Assembly (NCBI GenBank): GCA_027624955.1
Contig: JAQBTG010000029.1
Span: forward strand, 1 to 50,981
Source: Pseudomonadota bacterium
GTDB lineage: Bacteria > Pseudomonadota > Alphaproteobacteria > UBA828
Reading direction: 5' to 3'
DNA length: 50,981 nt
Positions 8,326-15,641 of this stretch are shown piece after piece. The translations under genes and the position numbers were made by a program. The notes beneath the pieces are model-generated. The model saw only the letters and a list, made by a program, of their open reading frames with translations. It did not search any database and had not been told where the DNA came from. How positions within the stretch are numbered: position 1 is the stretch's first letter; every line of letters begins with the position of its first letter.

Positions 8326-9075
8326 CTAGAGTGCTTGCGCGGCCAATTTCTTTGCCAGGCTGACGCAGGAAAGCGCATCCTTGCCGTAACCGTCGGCGCC
8401 CATATCGTCCGCGAATTCTTGGGTGACGGGCGCGCCGCCCACCATGACCCACACATCGTCACGCACATCCGCATCGATCAGCGCTTCGATTGTCTTGCCC
8501 ATGTTGGGCATGGTGGTCGTCAACAAGGCCGACATCCCGAGAATGGTAGCTTTATGCTCTTCAATGGCGTCGATAAATTCATCCTCGGAAGTATCTACGC
8601 CCAAATCCACAACTTCGAAGCCCGAACCGCGCAACATCATGATACAGAGATTTTTTCCGATATCATGTAAATCTCCTTTGACCGTACCCATAAGTACTTT
8701 AGCGATCGGTTTCACACCGGATTCAGAAAGGATGGGCTCGATATACTTCATGCCGGCCTTCATGGCGCGCGCGCAGGCCAAAACCTCCGGTACAAAAATC
8801 ATGGCTTCGCGAAATTTGATACCGACGATTCCCATGCCGGCGATCAGGCCATCATCCATGACCTCCAACGCCTCAACACCGTCTTCGAGCGCCTGCTGAG
8901 TGAGACGGTCGACTTCACCGTCTTCCCCCTCAATCAGCGCTGCGGCGATGGCTTGCATGGCCGGCCGAACACGGGCAAACAATTCGATATTGCGCTCAAT
9001 CTCCTCCGGCCGTTCGAGATACTCCTCGATCTCCTGGCGGATGAATTCATTTTCGATATCGGAAAGCTCTGCCAT
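8326..9075 (-). CDS. Cobalamin-binding corrinoid protein (MtaC/MtbC-like)
   Basis: The protein has 249 residues. The N-terminal helical cap (about 30-115) resembles the B12-binding domain 2 of MetH. The Rossmann part carries the base-off/His-on signature DLHDIG with ligand H137, then MSALLTTTMPNM and MVGGAPV, matching the DxHxxG-SxL-GG pattern. It carries the methyl group on cobalt between the UroD-type methyltransferase upstream and the pterin-binding methyltransferase downstream. The start is ATG with AGGAAG 5 nt before it. Neighbours make this the carrier of a complete demethylase rather than a stand-alone B12 photoreceptor or mutase. Confidence 0.93.
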   Translation of the reverse strand: MAELSDIENEFIRQEIEEYLERPEEIERNIELFARVRPAMQAIAAALIEGEDGEVDRLTQQALEDGVEALEVMDDGLIAGMGIVGIKFREAMIFVPEVLACARAMKAGMKYIEPILSESGVKPIAKVLMGTVKGDLHDIGKNLCIMMLRGSGFEVVDLGVDTSEDEFIDAIEEHKATILGMSALLTTTMPNMGKTIEALIDADVRDDVWVMVGGAPVTQEFADDMGADGYGKDALSCVSLAKKLAAQAL

Positions 9076-9122
9076 CGTCTTCCTGTCCGTTCGAATTAAG
9101 TTTTTAGGGGAGCTCGCCCGAC

Positions 9123-10178
9123 TTAATGCACGTGAGCACGTTCATCATGCCACTGACGAACGGTCTTTGGAATTTCCATCAGATTTTCGATGCGCGTCTG
9201 CAGCGGGATAGCACATTCCGGCCCAATCAGTTGCACACCAGCTTCGAGGTTGGCGATGACTTCCTTACGAACATCCTCCGGATTTTTGGAGAATAGGGTT
9301 TCGGGATTGTTGATGTTGCCGACCAGGGAAATGCGGTCGCCGACGATCTCCATAGACTCGGCAGGTTCATTTTTTGAATCGAAGTGAAAAGCCGCCATGC
9401 CGGTGCGGGCGATATAATCCATGCGGTCCACAGTTCGGCCGCAGATATGAAGGATCAGCGGCACCGGTATCGTTTCGACGAACTCGGCGTGCATGTCCAT
9501 AAGAAAGCGTTTGTAATATTCGCCACTCACCAGATCACCGGTGGCATGGTCAGGCACGGTTAACGCATCGGCACCGGCTTCGATTTGCGCCAAACCGAAC
9601 TGCACGGTCGCTTCTTTCATGCGCTCCAGGCACTCCATCGTCCGGCCCGGATCGTCGAGCGACATCAACAAGAACGGCTCGACGCCAAAACAGTGATATC
9701 CCAGAGTCCACGGCCCCATGGTCTTGCCGATGATTGCCACATCATCGCCCAAATCCTTGCGGAGGAGACGGATGGCATCAAGCACGCACACCATGTCTGG
9801 GTGAGTCAGAAAATCATTGGGAATGCGGATATCATCGAGGTCTTTCCAGATTGGCTCATTCATGCGCACGGTCGGCCAATTGTCTTTTTGCTCCCATTGC
9901 ATGGAGCAGCCTAGTGCGGAGGATTCCTGTACAATTGAGAATACCGGCATGACGCTGTCAAAGCCGAGCTCGGTGTAACTTGTCGCCGCGAGGCGCGCCA
10001 TGGCCGCAGGGTCGCGATTGGCGTGCGGAAAAGGCGCGTCCACTAAATCCATTAATTCCACCGTCGCAACGGAAGTGGGATTGCACACCGGGGTCCGGTC
10101 GACCGGCTCACGGCGGAGCGCCGCCAGCACGCGTTGACGGCTGGTCATCTCCTTAACAGGCGCGGACTGATTTACCAT
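9123..10178 (-). CDS. Uroporphyrinogen decarboxylase-family methyltransferase (methyltransferase I)
   Basis: This 351-residue protein has the UroD fold used by MtaA, MtbA, CmuA and the MT I of O-demethylases. It starts at ATG 10178 (MVNQSAPVKEMTSRQRV) with GAGGAAA just upstream; the longer frame to 10448 runs into the neighbour and is not coding-like. Zinc-ligand candidates appear as the H-x-C of PLILHICGRT and a late Cys in GPECAIPLQT, as in MtaA. True heme UroD lacks this zinc pattern. Next to a corrinoid protein it most likely demethylates the substrate onto cobalt. The methyl donor (methoxy aromatic, methylamine, methyl halide or thiol) cannot be read from the sequence. Confidence 0.88.
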   Translation of the reverse strand: MVNQSAPVKEMTSRQRVLAALRREPVDRTPVCNPTSVATVELMDLVDAPFPHANRDPAAMARLAATSYTELGFDSVMPVFSIVQESSALGCSMQWEQKDNWPTVRMNEPIWKDLDDIRIPNDFLTHPDMVCVLDAIRLLRKDLGDDVAIIGKTMGPWTLGYHCFGVEPFLLMSLDDPGRTMECLERMKEATVQFGLAQIEAGADALTVPDHATGDLVSGEYYKRFLMDMHAEFVETIPVPLILHICGRTVDRMDYIARTGMAAFHFDSKNEPAESMEIVGDRISLVGNINNPETLFSKNPEDVRKEVIANLEAGVQLIGPECAIPLQTRIENLMEIPKTVRQWHDERAHVH

Positions 10179-10188
10179 GATTTCCTCG

Positions 10189-10857
10189 CTAAACTGTATG
10201 CGCGCTGGGCGCCGCAAGAATGCCCACAGCTGCCGCAGCATCTTCTTCGCGCAGCACAGCGCGAACGTTGGGCGCGCGAACAAGCAACATACCGACCAGC
10301 GCATCATGGGCCACGCCACAGCCAAAGCTAGCTTCATCGTCAGCACTAGACTCAGCCATTTCTCCCAACTTGCACAAGCCTCCAACAATCGCCAGCACGC
10401 GCCGCCGGATATTATCGGCGCCGCTCTCAGCCGAGACGCGATAGACACCGCCGCCGAGGGATTGCACAGTCATTTCGCATGCCGCTTTCTTATCGTAAAC
10501 CGCCAGCGGTCGCAGTTCAGGCAGAGCCTCGCCGGGAAGTTTGCTGGCTTCGATGAAGAGCCGCTTGCAAGCCACGCGGTGAGGATCTCCGCACGCGAAA
10601 CGCAGGCGTCCTCCGGGCGTCGACGTGACGCCACCCAACACTTCCATGGCCCGCATGACGAATTGAATACGCTCCGCCGTTCCATCCTTGCGGGCGTAGC
10701 TGTGCACCAGATATTCCGGCACCCCGTCCGCCGCTGGTTGCTCGTACAGCCCTAGCGTGATGTCATGGAAATGTTTGTCCATCGACACCAGCTCGATACG
10801 GTTGCCAAGTTCGGCGATGTCCGCCATGTCGTTAGTTTCCCAAGCTCGAAAATGCAC
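10189..10857 (-). CDS. Unknown protein of the corrinoid operon
   Basis: This 222-residue protein is not recognised. It is soluble, with no signal peptide or membrane segment, and has mixed alpha/beta character. Segments worth noting are RIQFVMRAMEVLGG, LRFACGDPHRVACKRLF (two Cys) and a GGGVYRVSAES stretch. It ends 10 nt before the methyltransferase I gene, so it is the first larger gene of the operon. The start may be ATG 10857 or ATG 10827 (MADIAELGN); neither has a strong ribosome-binding site. Position suggests a role tied to the methyl donor or to methyltransferase I, which is inference only. Confidence 0.7.
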   Translation of the reverse strand: MHFRAWETNDMADIAELGNRIELVSMDKHFHDITLGLYEQPAADGVPEYLVHSYARKDGTAERIQFVMRAMEVLGGVTSTPGGRLRFACGDPHRVACKRLFIEASKLPGEALPELRPLAVYDKKAACEMTVQSLGGGVYRVSAESGADNIRRRVLAIVGGLCKLGEMAESSADDEASFGCGVAHDALVGMLLVRAPNVRAVLREEDAAAAVGILAAPSAHTV

Positions 10858-10867
10858 TTACTAATTA

Positions 10868-10972
10868 TCATCTCATCACATCTTGCGCACGGTAAAATTC
10901 CTCCCGGTCCGGCGTGCCGGGTTCAACAGTGTCAGGTCGCGGTTGAGTTGCGGTGATCTTTTCGGGCATCAT
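10868..10972 (-). CDS. Possible 34-residue leader peptide of the corrinoid operon
   Basis: A short ORF starts at tandem ATGs (10972 and 10969) with CGGAG a few nt upstream and ends 10 nt before the 10857 start of the next gene. The peptide (MMPEKITATQPRPDTVEPGT and onward) is rich in Pro, Thr, Glu and Arg and has no membrane segment. It could be the true first cistron or a regulatory leader peptide. Support is only the ribosome-binding site and the operon-like spacing. Confidence 0.35.
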   Translation of the reverse strand: MMPEKITATQPRPDTVEPGTPDREEFYRAQDVMR

Positions 10973-11104
10973 TGGCTCCGCACATACAGTAATATGGCGA
11001 ATGAAAAAGGCACGGCGCCGGCGATCCGGAAAATTTTGAAAACTGCGCGCCGCGAAAAATTCGCGGCGCGTCATTGGGGCTGCTAGGCAGCCCGGGGGTA
11101 TTTC

Positions 11105-11953
11105 ATGTTCACACATCACACCGCGGAGATCGGCGATGTCCGGCTACATTATGTAACGGCTGGGAATGGCCCTCAGGCGATTTGCCTTCTTCATGGCTGG
11201 CCGCAGACCTGGTGGGAGTGGCGCCGGGTTATGCCTGCGCTAGCCGAGCATTTTACCGTCGTCGCGCCCGACATGCGCGGGCTTGGCGATTCATCTTGCC
11301 CCGTGGGCGGCTATGATAAGCGCAACGTCGCCAACGATATTTGGCGGCTCATGCATGAGACCCTCGGCCATCAAAGTTTCTTTTTAGCTGGCCATGATTG
11401 GGGCGGGCCGGTGGCTTATGCTCTAGCGCACGCCCATGGCGAAGCGGTGACGCGCCTTGCCATACTCGATGTGGTGGTGCCGTTTGGTAGCGCCGACGCG
11501 TTAACCTGGGGCGGCAAGCGTTGGCATCACGGATTTCATTGGGTTCAAGACCTTCCCGAGGCGTTGGTGGCAGGACGCGAGCGGATGTATCTCTCGTGGT
11601 TTTACAGCAATCTCGCCTACAATCCTGCTGCGATCACGCCGCAGGATATCGACGAATATGTTCGCGCCTATTCGCAGCCCGGCGTATTGCGCGCCGGCTT
11701 CGAATTTTACCGCGCCACACCAACCGACCTTGCGCACAACAACGAAAACAAAAAAACACCGCTTGCCATGCCGGTTCTGGCGCTTGGCGGCAGCGGCGGC
11801 AAGGGCCGCGGCCTGCAAGTGCTCGAAAATATGCGCGAGCTGGCAAGCGACGTGCGCGGCGGTGAAATCGCCGAGTGCGGTCATTGGCTACCGGAAGAAC
11901 AGCCCGAAACGGTGGCGCGTGAACTTTTGGCATTTTTCAGCGAGGGTACCTAA
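11105..11953 (+). CDS. Alpha/beta hydrolase, epoxide hydrolase/haloacetate dehalogenase type
   Basis: The protein has 282 residues. HGWPQTWWEW supplies the oxyanion hole, DMRGLGDS is the family motif after strand 4, and GHDWGGPVA is the nucleophile elbow with an Asp nucleophile, which marks the epoxide hydrolase/dehalogenase branch rather than serine esterases. The catalytic His is in AECGHWLPEEQP. Such enzymes open epoxides or cleave C-halogen bonds through an alkyl-enzyme ester. The gene is divergent from the corrinoid operon, so the two may share control, but no link in function is shown. A cap-domain Tyr pair that would favour epoxides is possible but not certain. Confidence 0.87.
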   Translation: MFTHHTAEIGDVRLHYVTAGNGPQAICLLHGWPQTWWEWRRVMPALAEHFTVVAPDMRGLGDSSCPVGGYDKRNVANDIWRLMHETLGHQSFFLAGHDWGGPVAYALAHAHGEAVTRLAILDVVVPFGSADALTWGGKRWHHGFHWVQDLPEALVAGRERMYLSWFYSNLAYNPAAITPQDIDEYVRAYSQPGVLRAGFEFYRATPTDLAHNNENKKTPLAMPVLALGGSGGKGRGLQVLENMRELASDVRGGEIAECGHWLPEEQPETVARELLAFFSEGT

Positions 11954-12024
11954 GTCCCTTTGCGTGCCTTGTGCGTGCCTTGCTAAAACCTCGCGGCATT
12001 GGGGAACAGGAATCTAGATTCGCA

Positions 12025-12738
12025 CTAGCGCAAAGTTTCCTCGTCGCCGGTCGACAGCGCGTCTGTCATCTCTGACAGACGATCTTTGTCATAGATATGA
12101 AGCGTATGCCCTTTGCGTTCGGCGATATTTTCCAGTTTCAGGTCACCGATCACGCGCGACACTGTCTCTCGGGTGGTGCCGGCACGGCGTGCTAAATCGC
12201 GCTGTACCGGCATTGGGCGAACTAGACATCGCCCGGTTTTCTCGTCTTCCTCGGACAGGCGCAGCAATTCCACATAGACCCGCTGCACAGCACGGAGCGT
12301 ACTCAAATCCATGATGCGATCGTCAACAGTACGGACAATGTGCGACATGCGGCGCAATACCTGCATCGCCGCAGAGGGGTTGCGAATTAGAATATCCAAG
12401 AACAAATCAGGCGGCACGACCAAAACCAGGCTGTCTTCGACGGCGACGATATTGGCCGAACGGTGCATACCGTCTATCGCCGACATCTCGCCGAAATAGC
12501 CGCCCTGCGAGACATGTCCGAAGGCGACTTCCTGTCCGGACATGGCAAAATTGATAACTTCAACACGGCCTTCAACGACGAGAAAAACTTCCCGCGACGT
12601 GCTGTCGCGGTCAAGAATTTGTTGGCCGCTGGCAAAGCGCCGCCATCTGCCGCGCTTCTCAAGCGCCGCAATCGCCTCTTCGCTCAAATTGTGCAGCAGT
12701 CGCACATTTGACAAGTTGCCGGTTGGCTCTGGGCTCAC
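12025..12738 (-). CDS. Crp/Fnr-family transcriptional regulator
   Basis: This 237-residue protein has an N-terminal cyclic-nucleotide-binding fold (about 15-135). Its phosphate-binding cassette region reads GGYFGEMSAIDGMHRSANIVA, which is one residue set away from the canonical RxS of cAMP receptors. The C-terminal winged helix (about 150-215) has the recognition region AGTTRETVSRVIGDL. There are no N-terminal cysteines, so it is not an oxygen-sensing FNR. The start is GTG with AAGG about 8 nt before it. It stands alone, and its targets and ligand are unknown. Confidence 0.92.
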   Translation of the reverse strand: MSPEPTGNLSNVRLLHNLSEEAIAALEKRGRWRRFASGQQILDRDSTSREVFLVVEGRVEVINFAMSGQEVAFGHVSQGGYFGEMSAIDGMHRSANIVAVEDSLVLVVPPDLFLDILIRNPSAAMQVLRRMSHIVRTVDDRIMDLSTLRAVQRVYVELLRLSEEDEKTGRCLVRPMPVQRDLARRAGTTRETVSRVIGDLKLENIAERKGHTLHIYDKDRLSEMTDALSTGDEETLR

Positions 12739-13004
12739 GCCAATTGCCTTTCAATTTTCGCGAAGCGCCAGCGCTTCTCCTGCGACCGGCATGATACATT
12801 CTGAATCATCGCGGCATGCAGGCTATCTCCACCGGCGCTACACCCTATTGCACGCAAGACTACCACAATCGGCAGAACCGGTGCGAAAGCCACGCTAACA
12901 ACCTGGTTTCATATCGATGTCAATGATGGAACGGAAATCGGCCGTTGTGTCCGCTTTCTGATGCTTCGACGGCATGATCCGCAAGGCACACAGCAAGACG
13001 CACT

Positions 13005-13970
13005 CTAGCCGGAGCGCAACGGTGCGTTGCAGGGGTTCTCAGGCGGCTCACCGGCCAGAACGCGAACCACTTCCTCGGCGGCGCGGCGGCGCAGCTCAGC
13101 TAGAGACGCGTCGGACGAAAACGCCACATGGGGCGTCGCCACAACATCGGCGCGCGCGACCAACTCGGCTGGCGGATCGGGTTCGCCTTCCACGACGTCT
13201 AACGCCGCGGCGGCAAGCGGCCCGTGATCCAGCGCTTCGATCAGCGCGGCGGAATCGACTACGGGCCCCCTGCTCACGTTCACCAACAACGAACCTGGGC
13301 GCATGCGGGCGAGAAAAGCTGCATTTACCAAATGCTCGGTATCGGGCGTTAACGGCAAATGCACCAGGATGACATCAGACTGTGCCAACAGTTCGTCCAC
13401 ATCCACCAATCGCGCATTTTTGATATTCGGCGGCGGCGCGATATCAGTGGCGAGAACCGTCAGGCCAATTCCTGTCAATTTGCGTGCGCTCGCCTGTCCA
13501 ATGCGGCCATAACCCAAGATGCCCGCCGTCAAATTGGCGGCACGGCGCAACTGCGCAGCGGCCGGATTCCAGCGCCCTGCCTTTATTTCCCGGTCCAACG
13601 GTACCACGCCCCTGAGCCACCCCATGATCAAGGCTACGGCATGGTCTGAAACTTCCTCGACGCAATAGTCAGGCACATTTGCGACCCAGGCTGCTCTCTC
13701 CGTTGCCGCCGCGACCGCAATATTGTCGAGCCCAACACCGATGCGCTGTACGATGGCAAGTTTGGTGGGCGATGCGATGGTGGCCGCTGAAACCTCCGCC
13801 CAGCACGTCATTATCGCTTCGGGATCATGCTCCGCCACTAACGCCTCGACGCGATCGGGCGGCAGGGCTTCCGAAGGGCCGGCTACCAGGACATGGCCGG
13901 CGCCCTCAATCACGGCGCGCTCGATCTCCACATCAGGCCAGGCAAAATCGGTTTGAAGAACGATGGCCAT
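13005..13970 (-). CDS. D-isomer-specific 2-hydroxyacid dehydrogenase
   Basis: The protein has 321 residues, the usual family length. The NAD-binding motif is GILGYGRIGQASARKL near residue 150. The catalytic Arg is in LLVNVSRGPVVDS, the Glu in DVVEGEPDPP and the His in ATPHVAFSSDAS, so the active-site triad is complete. It reduces a 2-oxo acid or oxidises a D-2-hydroxy acid with NAD(H). The exact substrate (glycerate, phosphoglycerate, formate-like) is not fixed by these motifs. It starts at ATG with GGGAG upstream. A lone gene, divergent from the amidohydrolase at 14145. Confidence 0.9.
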   Translation of the reverse strand: MAIVLQTDFAWPDVEIERAVIEGAGHVLVAGPSEALPPDRVEALVAEHDPEAIMTCWAEVSAATIASPTKLAIVQRIGVGLDNIAVAAATERAAWVANVPDYCVEEVSDHAVALIMGWLRGVVPLDREIKAGRWNPAAAQLRRAANLTAGILGYGRIGQASARKLTGIGLTVLATDIAPPPNIKNARLVDVDELLAQSDVILVHLPLTPDTEHLVNAAFLARMRPGSLLVNVSRGPVVDSAALIEALDHGPLAAAALDVVEGEPDPPAELVARADVVATPHVAFSSDASLAELRRRAAEEVVRVLAGEPPENPCNAPLRSG

Positions 13971-14144
13971 CGGTATTTTCTCCCGCTTTTAGGACGTGAT
14001 CCCGCACTTTAACACCGGCTAGCGGATTAGAGCTCGAAGCTTCGTGCATTAGCGGGAAAAAGGACCTATTCTGTGTCTAAATTCGGAGACCTCGGCGCCC
14101 GTCCGGGCGGGCGTGAAATTGGGTAGTTCAACAGGAGAGAAACA

Positions 14145-15443
14145 ATGGGTCAGACATTATTCACCAATGTGAAAATTTTTGACGGCAACAGCAAGCGCAG
14201 CTATGCCGGCGAAGTACTGTTGCAGGGAAATTTGGTCAAAGAAGTTGCTAAGGGACCCCGCAAAATTAAGGCCAATGGTGCCGAAGTCATAGACGCCGCC
14301 GGTGCCACTCTTATGCCGGGCCTGGTGGAATCGCATTCGCATGTTTGCTACACCAACTCCAGCTCTCTGTCGGATATCGGCCGTGTGCCGGTGGAAGAGC
14401 ATATGGTGATCGCCCTCGAGAATGCGCGGCTCATGCTGGAGCATGGTTTCACCAGCCTGTTTTCCGCCGCCGGCGTGGGCTCGTCCAAGCTTCGTCTTGA
14501 GCCTGTTTTACGGAATGTCATCAATGCCGGACGTTTTCCTGGCCCGCGCATTAAGGCGGCCTCGCCCGAGATCACATCGACCGGCGGCCTTGGTGACGAG
14601 CGGCAGTTTCACATGTATCACGAATCCGTCGGATATATCGCCGACGGCGCGGATGAAGTGCGGCGCGCTTGCCGCGTCTGCGTACGCGAGGGCGTCGATG
14701 TCCTCAAAATCAATATTTCGGGCGACGAATTCGCCCATCAGGGACAGTCCGAGAAATTGACCTATAATGACGCGGAAGTGGCCGCAGCGGTTGAGGTTGG
14801 GCGTGAAGCCGGTGTTGATATCGCCTGCCACGCGCGCGCTGATCGGGCCGTGCGCATGGCGCTCAAGCACGGCATCAACGTCATTTATCATGCCGACTTC
14901 GCGACCAATAAGACCATCGACCTGCTGGAAGCGAAGAAAAAAGACATCTTCCTCGCCCCAGCGGCTGGCGCGATCTACGCCACCGCCTATGAAGCAAGCG
15001 ACTGGGGCATTACCAAGGAAGTGGCCGAGTCGATGAACCTCTATCGTAAGATGGAGAATACGGCGCGGGTTTATCAAGAAGTGCGTAAACGTGGCATTCG
15101 TGCCTTGCCGGGCGGCGATTACGGCTTTGCCTGGACGCCAATCGGCGCCAACGCGCGCGATCTGGAGCATTTCGTCAATCTGTTCGGTTATTCGCCTGCC
15201 GAGGCCCTGACTGCCGCGACTAAATGGGGCGGCGAATTGATGGGAATGAATTTGGGCCAGATCAAGGAAGGGTTTTTAGCCGACCTACTGTTGGTCAACG
15301 GCGATCCGACCCAAGATGTTTCGATCTTGCAAGATCGCGATAATCTAATCGCGATCATGAAAGACGGCAGCTTCCATAAGGCACCTGACGCCGATGTCCT
15401 CGCGGCGCGTCGCCAAATCTCGGCACCGGCGGCAGCTGAATAA
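14145..15443 (+). CDS. Metal-dependent amidohydrolase (imidazolonepropionase-like)
   Basis: This 432-residue enzyme has the amidohydrolase TIM barrel between two beta-sandwich parts. Metal-site signatures in order are the H-x-H of ESHSHVCY, the Lys region of VDVLKINIS, the His of IACHARAD, the His of VIYHADF and the Asp of LPGGDYGF. Members near this group hydrolyse cyclic amides or dipeptides such as Xaa-Pro. It starts at ATG with AGGAGA 7 nt upstream and is followed about 45 nt later by a strong intrinsic terminator, so it is probably monocistronic. There is no signal peptide, so it should be cytoplasmic. Confidence 0.87.
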   Translation: MGQTLFTNVKIFDGNSKRSYAGEVLLQGNLVKEVAKGPRKIKANGAEVIDAAGATLMPGLVESHSHVCYTNSSSLSDIGRVPVEEHMVIALENARLMLEHGFTSLFSAAGVGSSKLRLEPVLRNVINAGRFPGPRIKAASPEITSTGGLGDERQFHMYHESVGYIADGADEVRRACRVCVREGVDVLKINISGDEFAHQGQSEKLTYNDAEVAAAVEVGREAGVDIACHARADRAVRMALKHGINVIYHADFATNKTIDLLEAKKKDIFLAPAAGAIYATAYEASDWGITKEVAESMNLYRKMENTARVYQEVRKRGIRALPGGDYGFAWTPIGANARDLEHFVNLFGYSPAEALTAATKWGGELMGMNLGQIKEGFLADLLLVNGDPTQDVSILQDRDNLIAIMKDGSFHKAPDADVLAARRQISAPAAAE

Positions 15444-15490
15444 AGTAAGACTGCTCTATTGATGCACGCCTTCATGTAGTTGGCGTTAAC

Positions 15491-15524
15491 AGCCCTTCCT
15501 CCGCATTGGAGGGAGGGCTTTTTC
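15491..15524 (+). terminator. Rho-independent terminator of the amidohydrolase gene
   Basis: AGCCCTTCCTCC and GGAGGGAGGGCT form a 12-bp stem with one G-T wobble and the loop GCATT, followed by a run of T. It ends transcription about 50-80 nt after the amidohydrolase stop, before the convergent dnaE2 gene. Confidence 0.92.
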
Positions 15525-15641
15525 TTGACGCGAACTGTTCGCGGTTTGTCTGCACAATGCCGAACATGGCTGCAAGCATTGCATGGAGCATTGCGTCACG
15601 CCGCGCACGAAGCTTGGGCCAATTTCTCGGCGCGACGCCAC

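Noticed and set aside
7904-8452. Overlapping long Arg-rich minus-strand ORF
   Set aside because: It is a shadow of the Cys-rich gene and the corrinoid gene, with implausible composition.
9123-10448. Longer methyltransferase I start at 10448
   Set aside because: The extra 90 residues lie inside the upstream gene and are not coding-like; ATG 10178 has GAGGAAA.
10828-11104. Cobalamin riboswitch upstream of the corrinoid operon
   Set aside because: I found no B12-box-like element; the space is too short and carries a small ORF instead.
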